64,000 bases of DNA from Corinectria fuckeliana (taxonomy: Eukaryota; Ascomycota; Sordariomycetes; Hypocreales; Nectriaceae), in the NCBI GenBank assembly GCA_019137255.1, contig WPDH01000073.1, positions 1-64,000 of the forward strand, in the 5' to 3' direction. Below the pieces are notes generated by a model that saw nothing but the letters and a program-made list of their open reading frames with translations, did not search any database and was not told the origin of the DNA. The translations under genes and the position numbers were made by a program. Within the stretch, counting starts at the first letter, position 1; every line of letters begins with the position of its first letter. Positions 1 to 12,564 of the stretch are shown here, piece after piece.

Positions 1-3000
1 ACTAAACTAATAGATATAAATAAACTTTATAACTAAAATATAATTATAACTATAAAGATTTATTAGACTAAGCCTTATTTAGAGAAGATTTAACTTAAGT
101 AGTACTTTAAGTATTTTTACTTTAGATATATTATATAGTACTATTAAGAATAGGCTAGGTATAGCTACTATAAGAAGGCTTATTATATAAGAGATATAAT
201 ATACTCTACTTCTACTAGTAAAATCTCTTTAGTATATTATAACTATAATAGCTTATACCTAGTATAGTCTTATATATACTATATAGTATAAAAAAAGTAA
301 AAATAAGTAAGAAATACTTATATAGAGAGACCTATATAGTTTAGTATTCTAAGTAAGTAATATAAATATATAGTATACCTACTATAAGATATAGTAGTAT
401 TAATACTAATACTAACTATAATACTAAACTATCTTACCTAGAGGGGGCTTAAGTAGCTCTTAAAGTAGTCTTAAGCTAAACTAGACTTAGGTCTAAGTCT
501 AACTCTTATAATATTTAGACTAATTAACTAATTAAGAGAGTAAATACTATTAAAAGCTAGAGAAGATATACTAATACTAATTAGTAATAAGAATAATACC
601 TAAGAGGATAAGAATAAGTAGTATAAGTAACTTAGACTTAACTTAAGACTAATTAAATTCTAGTATATAATTTAGGCTAAGCCTTATAAGAACTTATTAT
701 TATAAGTATATAATTAGCTTTTCTTATAAAGTAGACCTACTTATAACTTATATTATTATATATATATACTAAGCTTAACTTACTCTTCTCTTAGGTGAGA
801 GTAGTAAGAGGTTTTTTATCTTATAGCTTACTATTAGGGTTTTTCCCTTTTATTATAAATTAGTCTAAGTTACTTAGAAGAAAAACTAGATAACTATAAG
901 CTAAATCAGGTATAAATAAATTAATTAATTAATTTCACTAGATATATTTAAACTTCTTAAATACTTTTCCTAATTTAAAGATTTATTATAGCTAGTTAAT
1001 TAGATAGAGTTAAATATATATATTTAAATACTTATATCTATTATTATTTCTCTGTTAGAATAAAGCTAATACTTAGTGTTACTAGTATTTATAATATAAA
1101 AGTTATTATAAGTTAATTTATATAAGTTTATTATAATATCTTATCTGTTAGTACCTTTTAAGAAGGTTATAACTATCTTAGTAAGGTAAAAAGTATTTTT
1201 ATTCTAAGTTAGCTAGTTATAGCTCTTAATTATAGTATTAAGGTCTATAAGTGCTAGGTAATTATCTAATAATATTACTACTAAGTTAGGCTGCTTATAT
1301 AGCTATAATATCTTAGTCTATAAGTGCTTATCTAAGCTGTATTAAACTGTGTAGAATATATAAACCTAATAGGAGAAAACTAATCTTTAGGTACCTAAGT
1401 TATATAGTTAGCTAATATTATTATAGATTTATTAAAAGTAAGAGTAAGGCTTTAGTTAACAGCTCTAATATATTTAAGTTTAATAAGATAATAATAGTTA
1501 AAGCCTTAAAAGTAACTTAATATATAGTATAAACTTAATTAAATTTAGATACTAAGCTAAGACTAGTCACTCTAAAGTTCTAAGAAGTATAGTTAATAAA
1601 CCTTATAGTAATAAAATTATAAAACTCTAAAGTATTTAGGCTATAAGTTTTATACTAAGCCTATTTACTATAACCCACTTTAGTTATAAGACTAGTATAA
1701 AAATAAATAGTATTCTTATTTATATATTAAAAGCTAGTATTAATTATTATACTAAAAGACTAACTGTGTTAAGTATCTTAAAAATAACTTTCTTACTACA
1801 CTTAAGTATTAATACTATACCTTTTAAATAAGAGGAGTTACTTTACCTTATAATAATACTTAATATATTCTAGTAAACTAGCCTCTAACTAGGCCTAATT
1901 AGCTATATTATATATAATTTAAATCTTATTATAGCTTATAAGTATTATAGCTATAATATCCTCTTATAATAGAAGGTTAGTATAAATCTACTTACTTATT
2001 TAGTAGTATTTTTAGCACTAAAGCCTGTTTTTAATAACACTTAGCTATTAAATAATAAGAAAGTAGATAAAAGATATATTAAGCAGCTTATTACTAGGTA
2101 TATATAAGCTAGTAAGCGCCTAAAAAGGGTCTAAGCTGTTATTATCTAATACTATCCTCTTAAAAAACTCTTATAAGTTAATCTTATTACCTATTTATAT
2201 TTACTAGTTTCTTAGTAACTTATCTTTAAATTTATAAATAGTAACAGCTAGCTCTTATACTATCTTAGTAAAGATAAGGTTAGCTAGAGATAATACTATC
2301 TTAGCCTAAGAATTATAGTTAGAGATATAACTATATATAATAGGCAGCTACTAAATATACTACTCTAAGAGGCTAAATAACTTCTAAGTAGTTACTAAGT
2401 AAAGTAGGTATAAAAACAGCTTAAAAAGTAAATATACCTAGTATGCTCTCTTACACTCTAAGAGGTAGAGGTAGGTACTATACTTAAAGTAATAGCTATA
2501 TTAGTTAGACTAAAAGGTTACTTATAGCTAGCTTATAGTATAAAGGCTTAAAACTCTTATAATACTTATAGTTTTTAAAGCTTTTAATATATACTAGATA
2601 AGAGCTTAGTATATTAGGTGGGACTAAATAACTATAGTAGTTAAGACTAAGATCTATATAAACTGTATTATAGATTATATATTAATACTACTAAAAACTA
2701 TATAGAGTACTTTAGTAGGAAACTTATTAAGAGTACTAAGAGATAAAAGCTTATTAATAAGCTTAATAAGTGTGAGAACCTTAAGCGGATATAAATATAG
2801 TATATAAGCTTAGATAAGATTAGATAGTTAGTAGAAGAAGTAAGTAATAAGCTCTATAAGCTTATATTTCTTAAGAGATATAGTAAAAGTTAAGAGTTAT
2901 ATAAGAAAAAGGTTAATAAAGTGATAAGGTTATTTATATAAAGGAGTTTTAGTTAAGTAAAAAATAGTATTTATAAGAAAAGTTAAATTTATAAAGCTAC

Positions 3001-4345
3001 TAAAAAGATAGTTAACTTTATTACTAAATTAATCTATATTTTTAAATACTTAGAAACTATTTAGATTTATTAAACACTTTAGTATTATATATATTAGCTA
3101 AATATAAAAAGAAAGACTTAGTAGCATTCTAAACAGTTAAAGAAAATAGCTAACTCTATTATTAACTCTTTTGTTTATTTAGTATATTTATTAAGTTTTC
3201 TAAAAAGATATTAATAGTTAAAGTCTTAGTAGCTTATAACTATAGAATAATAGAAGTAAGCTTTATATATAGCCTTAAAGCAGTATATTATCTAATAAAG
3301 TATAAGTATTTAATAAAGCTTAGATATAAATAGAGCTTTAAGAAAAGCCTTAAGTATAATAAGAGGGCTTTTAAGTAGTATAAAAAGCTATCTCTCTTTC
3401 TAATATTTAGATTTTATCTTAGTTAGTTATACTTAATCTGTATCTTATTACTACCTTCTTACATATTAATTTTTTAATACCTCTTTTTAACACCTCTTCT
3501 TAATATCTCTCTCTAATACCTCTTTCTAATACTTACCTCTCTTAATATAAGAACCTTAACTATTATCACAGCCTTTATAGCACTTAGGTTAGTCTTATTC
3601 TTACCTCTACCTATATAGCCTTATAAAGTTATACCTACTAACCCTCTAGGTTTAAAGCTGCTAGTGCTAAATAACAGATAGAAGCTAGCTCTTAAGCTAA
3701 AAAGAGAGCTAAAAGAGGCTAAGCTAAAAAGAGAGGCTAAGCTAGAGTAGGCGGCTAAAAAGCTTATAAAGGCTTAAAAGTTAATTAAGGCTCTTAAGAT
3801 AAAAAAGGCTTATAAGGTGAAGCAGGCTAAAAAGACTAAAAACTAGGCGGCTAAGCAAGCTAAAAAGGCTAAGCAGGCCTAAAAGGTAATATAAGCTAAA
3901 AAGGCTTAGTATACTTAGCAGCTCTAGTAGCTCTAAGAGGCTTAGAAATCCTAACAGGTTTAGCAGGTTTAAGCCTAGTAGGCTTAGAAGGCTTAGGCTT
4001 AGTAGGATTATAAGGCTTAGCAGTCTTATAATCTTAGCTGTAATAATACTATTAACTAGGACTAGAACTCTAAGTAAAACAAAAAGGCCTAGCTATCCCC
4101 TAATAACAGCTAGCTTAAGTTTCTAGTTAATATTACTATAACTATTAACACCTCTAAAACCTCTAAAACCCCTAGTAATAGTACTAGCCTAAGCGAGCTA
4201 GTTAAGGTCTCTAAGAATATCTACCTAACTAATTCTAACTCTAACTATCTTAGTTTAGGTTGCCTAAATAGCTTTAGCTACTAGGTTAGTATTAGTAAAG
4301 TAGCCTTAAGCCTTTACCCTTTAACACTACCTTTCAGCTAAGGCA
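1..4345. repeat. RIP-degraded AT-rich repeat block
   Basis: The block is extremely AT-rich and dominated by TpA steps. CpA and TpG are almost absent over long stretches; the first 60 bases contain neither. This is the footprint of repeat-induced point mutation, which turns CpA into TpA on both strands of duplicated DNA. No open frame of useful length survives in its first 3.6 kb. GC content rises gradually from about 3.5 kb and is normal by about 4.35 kb. I infer one or more dead transposable elements; the family cannot be named from what is left, apart from the coding remnant listed separately. Confidence 0.85.
3640..4310 (+). pseudogene. RIP-ruined Lys/Gln-rich coding remnant, probably from a transposable element
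   Basis: Read on the plus strand in one frame, this stretch is first a Lys/Ala/Leu-rich segment (many AAG, AAA, GCT codons) and then a segment packed with TAG and TAA. RIP creates those stops from CAG and CAA, so the second half was probably glutamine-rich. Codons without a CpA step have survived while the glutamine codons have not. A basic Lys/Ala-rich tail occurs in some fungal pogo/Fot1-type DDE transposases, but no catalytic motif was recognised and the assignment to a family is a guess. Confidence 0.4.
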
Positions 4346-5289
4346 CTTACAACTAACAGGGTGGACATACAGTGACCCTGTGGCTTAAGCTAAGACGACC
4401 TAGTAGCTGTTAAATGTTGGGATGTGTACCCTAATTAAACTTCTTTAAGATCGTGGACTACATCTTCGTGGGCGACACTATTAACGGAGGCGCTTTCCTG
4501 TGGCTGCGACGTCCAAACGAGGATGGCAGCATCCCACGCTGATGGAGCACAACGCGGGATACCAGTGAGGAGTTAGATTATAAGTGGCTAACAACTGAGA
4601 GTCTCCCTGATTGCTAAGACAGATCTGGACCCGATGAGATCCCGATTCAGTGTCACTGTAAAGGCATCAACTTAGTCCTCCGTCGCGGCGACACCGACTT
4701 CGCCGTTATGAGACGGGTAGAGCTGCCTTAGTTTGTTAAGCGGAGAACTTATAAACTGCTAGGTGGCTTTGACGTATGCAACTCCTGTTGTTCAACAGTT
4801 GGTGTCGATGTTGTCAATTGGACTTACGCTATGCTGCAGCATATCCAGTTCTTTAACAACACTACTCAGTCCTCAGACAACGGCTTTCCTCAGACGGCTA
4901 ATAATTTGAAAGATGCAGTCTCAGCCCAGAACAGCGACCCTCGCTTTAGCACGCTCGCCATCTACGAGAGTTATCCAGACGTGCAGCGCTATTTCTGCTC
5001 CCAGTGTTCCGCCTCGGTCTTTTACGCTGTGGATAACTGACAAGAAATAGTTGACGTAGCTGCAGGACTGCTTAATTCACTAAGTGGAGCTAGGGCAGAG
5101 GATTTCCTACTATGGGGATTCAGGTCAGATATTAGCTACAAGGAGGATGTTGTCGGAGGGTGGAGAGAGAGCCTAGTCAAGTCTGTACAGGATGAAGCTG
5201 AGGCATGGAGGATTGCCAGAGGCTATCCTAAGAACTGGGTGAGAATCGTGAAACAGGAAGCTGAAGCAGTAGAACTGCAACAGGGCTAG
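4345..5289 (+). pseudogene. GFA-domain (CENP-V/GFA fold) protein, broken by nonsense codons
   Basis: One reading frame (codons starting at 4441, 4444 and so on) carries the fungal GFA/DUF636 pattern for most of its length: a CHCxG motif near 4651, a CNSCC pair near 4772, and a CSQC motif followed by a short VFYAVD stretch near 5010-5035. These cysteines form the zinc sites in glutathione-dependent formaldehyde-activating enzyme relatives. The frame is interrupted by TGA at 4540, TAA at 4615, TAG at 4729 and TGA at 5038, with further stops upstream of 4441. Each can be explained by a single C-to-T change (CGA to TGA, CAA/CAG to TAA/TAG). No frameshift is needed between 4441 and the final TAG at 5287-5289. 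The start is uncertain. It sits at the edge of the RIP block, so leakage of RIP into a neighbouring gene is the likely cause of death. Confidence 0.75.
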
Positions 5290-6394
5290 CTAGATCCTGC
5301 CTTTTCTCTTTTCCTTATTAACCGGCACCTTATCGTGCTGTACAATAAAGTAGTTATAATGTCTACAGATCCGTGACTTACGCTGTGGCTGGTGGTGAAG
5401 GTGCTTTTAGGACACTCATGATTCACACAATGATGGGCCAGGGCTTAAATCACGACTAGCTAGCACGTATATATACAACACGTACCAACACAACCGAAGG
5501 GCATCACGAACCTACTTAGTACCGCATCATAGTGCTTACTGTTCACCTGGGCTAAGCTTCCGGTGACCAAATACGACACTCACCTTAACTGCAACGTCTT
5601 GGGCAACATATCATCTGCGAGCTATGTGCTACGTGATTGCTACTACGAGGGCATGCTCTATATGCTGGGAGTTGGTCTGGTCTAATGCGGCGTGGGAACG
5701 ATGCCGTGACTTTCAAGCCGGCCAGTCGTGCCTGAGGGGCAAAAGAGCTCGCCATGAGTGTTCGTGTGCTGATAATAATGATGTATATGTGCAAGGCGTT
5801 CTGATAGTCGAAGAAAACGAAGGGTTAGAAGAATAGAAGGCAGGTATGTATCAAGTATTTATTAGCCACAGCTCAGGGGGACTGAACGCACGAGATAAAA
5901 CTTTGGTCTTATTTGACCCTAGGTATGCCCTGGAAGCAGTTTCTACCCGAAAAGAAGTCGTAATATCGCTCTGATAGTTGTGGTTGTTGATGTTTCTAGT
6001 TTCTCTTTTCCTCGGTCGAAATCATTTATGAGGTACACCATGTTAAACTTGGGTGTCAACTCTAGTCTCGGATATAATACTGGACTTGGCAGTGGCAAGT
6101 AGAAAGAAGATAATTTGAGCTGTAAGCTCGCTCTCACAGGCCTGCAGAACGCATTTGGTAGTTGGGGGCTGAAACGAACCTGGTTTAACGCTTATTCACA
6201 CAAGTGACGAGACTGATAGTATCTCGTTGATTGCTTGGATGCAAAAAACTCCCAGCCAATGCAAGGCTCAGTCGAGTCAAGAGGCAGACACAAGGCTGAG
6301 CAAGAGAGCTGAACAGCCTTGCGCAGACCCGTCTCCTCACTCGGCCATCGACGCCATCTCTTCTCCTCACCATGCGCAATCCTCATCCTCTCCG
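5290..6394. other. Intergenic stretch without a recognised gene
   Basis: Composition is normal, not RIP-like. Short open frames occur on both strands but none shows a family motif or plausible splice pattern. It contains whatever promoter the NLR pseudogene downstream once used. Confidence 0.5.
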
Positions 6395-9300
6395 ATGTCA
6401 CTGGCGCTGTCGAAGTCGGCGCGGCTGAAGCCCGACATCCGCCTCGCCCAGGCCGTGTCCCAGTTCGAGGCCGACTTCGCCGGCGAGCAGAAGCCGGCCT
6501 TCCGCTCCCTGCGCTCCCAGACCCGCTCCCAACCTCCGGAGCCCGGTGATGTCATGCGCTTGACGGCCGAGATCGACCGTCGCGCCGCGCGGATGCGATG
6601 TGTCGGCCCGCGCCTGACCAACCTTCTCCAGGCTATCCAACAGATTGTCGGGCTGGGCGATATCATCGTCGACGGATCGCAGAACTTGGTCGTGTGTGGC
6701 GTTTGGTCGTTAGTCCGGACCTCGTTGCTGGTATGATCCAGGCTGAACTATGCATCACCTACTGAACAGTACTTTTTAATTCCCATGACCAGTTAGCTAC
6801 AAATCATTCCAATTACCTGGAAAAGCTCTCCATCCTCTTTATGAACGCGGGACGGTCCGCGCCGCGCTACCAACAGATGGCGTTGCTCTATCCCCGATCC
6901 AAGACCCTCCAAGCCAACATCAACGAATACTTGATTGTCGTCGTGCAGATCTGCCACGGGCTGCTCAAGCTCTCCCTAAAGTCTTACGTCGGACAGCTCT
7001 TTGTATCCTTGAGCGATGCGCAGGTCAAACAGCACCAGACAGAACTCGAAACATGGGCCGCCTCCATCAAAGAAGAGGTCAACCTGTTGCTGGCGCAGAA
7101 GTTCGAGGACGAAGCGACGGAAAACTCTCGAGTCCGGGCCATTACGAGCAAGCTGTCCAACACAGCGACGCATCGCCAGAAGTTCAAGGAGCGTCTGCGC
7201 ATCCTGGACGCCTGCTCGACTTTCGACCATCAGACGCCGTGGAAGCAGGCTCGCAAGATCGGCAACACCAGTCTCTTTGTCGACAACGCCCAATACAGTG
7301 AGTGGAAGCGTGGCGGGAGCTATCGCACTTTCGTCTGCAACGGCAAGCTTGGGTCGGGGAAATCCGTCCTGCTTGCCAACATTGTCGACGACCTCAATCT
7401 CTACGCCGACACGACATCCCAGAGAGTTTAAGTCCGAGGACTGTCATGGGATCGCTCGTCCGCCAGCTCTTGTCGACTACGCCAAAATTGAAGTCGCTCC
7501 CTGAGGCCAATGGATTGGGGTAGACAAGAGATGGATCTTGAGCAGCTACTCGGCTACTTCCACAGAACTTTCGAGCCCCGATCGCATTGCTACTTCGTGC
7601 TGGACGGGCTGGACGAGTGCGCAGAACCTGATCGAAGAACCCTACTGGCTCACTGTTACACCCTGCAGCAGCGGCTGCAATTAATTCTCTGCGTTTCATT
7701 TCGGCTTGAAGCAGACAACCGCCTCCAGCTGAGTCTGGATCAATTTGCCTCTCCTGCCATTTTCTCCGTTCCAGAGGACAATCTGGAGATTGTGGCCTTC
7801 ATTGATGCAGAGCTCCAAGCCCGGATCAGTGAGAACAGACTCAGCATCGGAGACCCTGCCATCATCCTGGAGATCCGAGACGCCCTCTTGAAAGGTGCCC
7901 AAGGCATGTTTCTGTGGGTTGCTTTGCAAATCTCCTCGCTATGTGAAGAGAGGACAGAGGAAAAGATCAGGAATGCCCTCGGAGACTTGCCCCAGGACGC
8001 AAACAGGCGCATGGGGCGGATTGTCCTAACATACCTCCGCTACAACGCTCTCGACACGCAACTTTCCACCGCAGTCGTGCCTAAGATATATACTGCCGCG
8101 GCCCCAGGAAAGATCATCGACTCCGTTGAAGTATCGACCGGGGCTCGGGGAATGGCTCTCAAACTTTTGAAGTCCCATCTGAAACTAGGCTCCAAGTCAC
8201 ACCCTGACTACAACATCGGGCAGATCCTCGCCGACAACAGCAGGCATTTCAAGAAACGGACGGGGCACAATACTTTTGCCTTTTATACTTATGCCAAGAA
8301 CCATTGGCTGTTTCACACAGCATCCATCTCGGAAGGCGATAGGTTCTCGCACAAAACACTCCTCCGACTGCTTGAACAGCAATCCTTAGACTTGCAATCA
8401 ACGTCCTGGGATCGATCCAATCTCAACCTGGCGTCTGTTCAGAACTCCTCTCTTGGCTCGCCACAGACCCGCCACGTTTCCCCGGCAATATACTGGGCCG
8501 CGAAGAACTCTCATCTGCCGCTGTTTCGCCACCAACTGAGGACTACGAGCCTCATCAGGACCATCGCCAGTGTCTTCATCAGCTTCCGCAGCTTAGTGAC
8601 GTCAACCACGGCACCGAGCTGGCACAAGGCGATGTGCACTCAGCTTCTCCCCTTTGCCGCCCTCCACAGGTCTGAGTCGCTGATATGTTTACTGTTGAAA
8701 CGTGGCGCGTTGGTCTCTTATCGAAACTACTGCGCCGTTGCAGCCGCCATCTCTCGCCGATGCCTCCCGGTGTTGCAACTTCTTCTTGCGAATCTTGAAG
8801 GACCAGAAGACGCAAAACATGTTCTCAACTCTCTAGAGATTGATGCTGTGCCAGAAGCTTGTCGTGGCCAGGACGGCGATCTCATTTGCTTTTTGGTTTC
8901 TCAGGGTGCTGATGTCAAATGGTACTCTGGCCCGTATTCAACCCTCTTCCACGTGCTGGATTCCATGTCTACTTTGCCTATATTGCTAGAAACTGCAACA
9001 GTGTTGATTGAAGCCGGCGCCAGGCTTGACTGTCCCGTTCGACCGAACATGGTCCGCAATCTTCTCCTCAGCGTGTGGGGCGCTCAAGGATCAATCGATA
9101 TCCTCATACCTGCATTGCACACAGCCAACAGACATCATCTGAATCAGCTCCTTTTCGACTGCTGCGTTACGCCTTTTGATGAAATATTCGCACGCCCATT
9201 TACGCGTATCAGGAGGCTCGCTTCGATGGCTCTGGAATGTGGTGCTGATCCGCGCTTTCGCGACCCGAGTTCTGGAAGAGACTGTCTATCTGCGGCTGTC

Positions 9301-10813
9301 CACAAACCACTCAGTATCGATAATCTAGACATGGTAGATTTATTGATGCAGTTTGGAGCATCAGCCCTGATTCAGAGCAAGCCTAATGACAGATGTCTCT
9401 TGGATCACTGTCTGCTAGCCAAGCAATCGAAGGTCGTCAAGATCTTTCTCGCTCACGGTCTTGAGCGCAGGAGACTCCGTGATTCTATCACAGAGCTCGG
9501 ATTGCTACACCGCCGCATTCAAGAATCCGACCTCGACCAGATCGACTTCCTATGCGCCACCGCCACGGACGACCAGTGAACAGACATACGGCCAAACACC
9601 GCTACTCACGGCAATCACTTGCAAGACCATAGGAGTTAGTAGGGAAGCCCTGGTACTGAACATTGCGTTTCGAGGGGCCGACCTGAACTTCGCGGGCTTC
9701 GTTAGAGACATCTCGCCGCTACAAGCCGTTTTGAAAAGGGTACCATGTGGAGAGGGCAATTTCCATCAGGAGAGCGCGGCATTCCTCCGGATTGCTCGCA
9801 GTTTCGTCGCTTTCGGCGCAAGCTTTAATGATAATCTACTGCAGTGGGTAGCTCGCCTTTCAGGCCGCTTCGTTCATACCAGTCGGAGGCCGGTGGAGCT
9901 GCAAGCCGATAATACTCAGAGTTCAAATCCTGGACTTGGGGTTTCACCAGGCTCACGGCGAAAGAACCTCCACCAGAGCAACCTCGAAGATTCTGTCCCG
10001 TCACTCACTGAACGGCTCTTGCATGACATGATTGTAAAGAGGCCTCCATCAAACGACGCCAGGCGCCTTCTTGCTTCATTTCTGGAAGAGGCGATACGTG
10101 AAGAATGCGAGAACCATCAAGAGTCAGTGCCCAACGCTGAGCGCGAGTCAACAAGCGTTTCTCCCTCCCACGTCGTCATCGGGCATATCATCACTATGAT
10201 GTCCCATTTACCAATCGATTCAAATCTGTATTCGTCACCTTATGATTCAAGCGTCTCCTCGACAATCCTCCCTTCAGCTCCGTCGGCTACATCAAGCGCC
10301 ATTGAGAGCTTCATCGCTACGATATTGTCAAAATACATCATGTGCTGGGACAGTGAGAATTCTTTGACGCTTGAATTTCCAGCGCATCATGTGTCTACCT
10401 ACCTACTGCTCAAATATGGCCGCCAATTGCACCACCCACTAGCCAGGGCTTGCTCTGACATGCCGCTCTCAACATGGCGGTCTTCTATTCAATCCGGCAT
10501 CGACATTGCCACGTCCGAAGGCGATATTGAGTCTGTCCGCGCCGGTTGTCTCTTACTAGAGGCTAGAGGCATCGATCGCGGCCGAGACACGATCAGCCGG
10601 GCTGAGAAGGCATGGAAGGAGCTAAACGCGTTGCCGCAAGAGGGCGTCTACTACGAGCTTGAGTCGTCAGAGGTGCACCACGAACCAGTGCAATATGAGC
10701 CGAAACTAGAAGACGAATGGCCTGACGAGGGGGTTCCATCATACGTACCTGATGAGACTGAATTGGCCAAAGGCAAGAGGAAGGTGTCAAGATGGTGGCG
10801 GCTACACTCCTGA
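6395..10813 (+). pseudogene. Fungal NLR-like NACHT/STAND NTPase with ankyrin-like C-terminal half, frameshifted
   Basis: Exon 1 begins at ATG 6395 and encodes an N-terminal region shared by many Sordariomycete NLR-like proteins (DUF7708-like; assignment tentative). A 62-bp intron (6731-6792) joins it in frame to the next exon. A Walker A motif (GKLGSGKS) lies near 7345 and a Walker B-like FVLDGLDEC near 7590, so this is a NACHT-type NTPase of the family linked to non-self recognition. The C-terminal part, about 8100-10800, contains ankyrin-like helices (LLLKRGA, LIEAGARLD, MALECGADP). The frame changes three times: near 7415-7430 (between Walker A and B), near 7505, and near 9570. Homology-like sequence continues across each change in a new frame, and no GT-AG pair explains them well. 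As assembled, no full-length protein can be made. The last stop is at 10811-10813. Confidence 0.75.
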
Positions 10814-11446
10814 GCAGCCTGCTGCTATGTGGTTGGATTTTGTTTACAGACCGAGACATAATCTGCTAGTCACGTCGTTGTTGGAAGAACAGTCTGAGAT
10901 TTGTGAGAAGCTCTGCTCACGTTATTATCACACACTCCGCCAAATGACATCCCTCTGGAACATCCTTGTCTTGCAAAAGCCCGGTCCTTTTCCTTGTCCT
11001 TACGAATCCACGAACATGCCGAAAACGGAGCATCATAGCGAAAGAATTTGGCCCCCAGTCTGTTCGACGCCTCTTTCAAAGGCTTGAGGATTCCGCACAA
11101 AGCCCTCGGTGCAACGTGGGCCTTGAGACAGCCCAACCATTCGCCATGTGAGCGCGTATTACTTACGGCCAAAACCTTTTCACGTACAGGTGTCTGTCAC
11201 TAACGAGATCACGACGCAGTTACACCAATATATACATTGATCGCGTCTGGAAGGCGAGGCAGAATTTACAGGAACAAGCCTGGTGGACGCAGAGATCACA
11301 TCTTCATAATTGTACGCAGCTTTATATTCCGTCTATACTGAAGCGTATCTTGCACAAGCATGTCGACACAGCCTCTTTAATTGCCGCGAGTTCTTCCGGT
11401 TGAAATGTTTAGTTCATAACTATTATCTAATACTAGCGATGATGTC
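10814..11446. other. Intergenic stretch without a recognised gene
   Basis: No frame on either strand shows recognisable family motifs. A minus-strand open frame of 100 codons at 10870-11172 has no features that support it as a gene. Confidence 0.45.
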
Positions 11447-11833
11447 TTACATGATGTCTGTGACAGGCCGATTGTCATCCAGCTCGAGCCCTTCCTTCAT
11501 CCGTCGCCTCCTCTCATCCACCCATGACTTCCACTTTCCCTATCGCTGCTTCCGCTGTACGGTCAGATCCGGGTTCGACCCCCAGTCATAAAGATTATGT
11601 TCCTGTAATAATTCTTCCATGTCGAACCGCTGATACTCATTCCCGTTTACTAGGAAAACGATATCTTTGACCACGCCTTCGTAAAAGAGTGTTCCGTAGT
11701 CCATAGTATGATACCCAAGTTCCAGGACAGAAAGTAGTTCCCTGGTCATGTAGCGCACAAGTCCCTCTTCAGGCGCATTCGAGGCTAGGTCAAGGGTCCC
11801 TACCGGCGACCAATATGCCCTCTTTTTTTTCAT
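11447..11833 (-). pseudogene. Unidentified gene relic with an in-frame TAG
   Basis: The minus strand encodes a coherent acidic/aromatic protein fragment (for example GLVRYMTREL, VFLVNGNEYQ, NLYDWGSNPDL). It is cut by TAG at 11542-11540 and then continues in the same frame for about 30 codons, including a basic ERRRRMKEGLEL-like stretch, to TAA at 11449-11447. The continuation of protein-like sequence past the stop indicates nonsense mutation of a real gene. I do not recognise the family. It directly follows, on the same strand, the end of the glucoamylase relic, so the two are either neighbours or fused by a deletion. Confidence 0.5.
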
Positions 11834-11835
11834 GC

Positions 11836-12516
11836 TGTTCGTCTCTCAAAAGAAAGTTTCTGTGAGCGGCACCATCCGTTGGGGCGAGGATCTATTCAAG
11901 ATCCTTTCAATGACAGGCCAGATCTTGTTGACAGCCTCGAAGCAGCCGGGACTAGCAACGAGCCAGTTGGCATAAAGAGTAAGAGCGGTTGCTCTTAGCG
12001 GAGGGCCGTCGCGTTGTGGGCGACCCCAGGAACCGGTTTACTCGGTCAGATTCACGTTGAACTTTGGCTCGCCCAAGCCGCCGGACTTTGGTCTGCCGGA
12101 GGTGTTTTACGCGCTCTGGAGCTCAGCTTGTGCGGAAATGTATTCCTCGATTTTCCGTTGAAAGACTCGTCTGCATAGATGAACCGTTCAATGATGGCCT
12201 TGTATGTCAGGGCAGAGTCCCGAATCAAAGTGTACCAGTCTTGATAGAGAGAAAGCAGTGAACGGGCTTTCGTAGGAAGAAAGAAATCTAGACTCACAAC
12301 CTGGGTCTGACTTGAGGGGCTTGCCACAACTGCCCCAGGTGCGACACTCTTGTCTCTTTTTCCATTGGCACCAACGTTAGCCAGAACTCCTTTGATGGAT
12401 GTCATACTTTGCTTTGATACGAAGGTCTCAAGATCGGAACGGCCAAGGGCCACCCTGCCACAGTGCAATGGCTGCCAAGCCATTGAGGTGCTTGAACATG
12501 GCGAGGGATTTCTCAC
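11836..12516 (-). pseudogene. GH15 glucoamylase relic
   Basis: Minus-strand fragments follow glycoside hydrolase family 15 order. An N-terminal VLANVGANG and a GAVVASPSSQTQ segment come first, then (after a probable intron) the substrate-site IRDSALTYKA, then EEYISAQAELQ in a shifted frame, then GGLGEPKFNVNLTE and WGRPQRDGPPLRATAL, and finally KIWPVIERIL near 11900. Glucoamylases hydrolyse terminal alpha-1,4 bonds of starch and are normally secreted. Here the frame shifts near 12150. A TAA interrupts the segment before GGLGEP, another TAA follows NVNLTE, and homology ends near 11885, before the domain carrying the catalytic base. The copy cannot encode an active enzyme. Confidence 0.75.
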
Positions 12517-12564
12517 GTCAAAGGCGCTTCAGTCGAGGTAGGAGAAGATGAATAAGAATATACA

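Noticed and set aside
11560..11590. GGTTCGACCCC, resembling a tRNA B box
   Set aside because: No acceptor or anticodon arms can be drawn around it, and it lies within protein-like sequence (NLYDWGSNPDL) of the relic on the minus strand.
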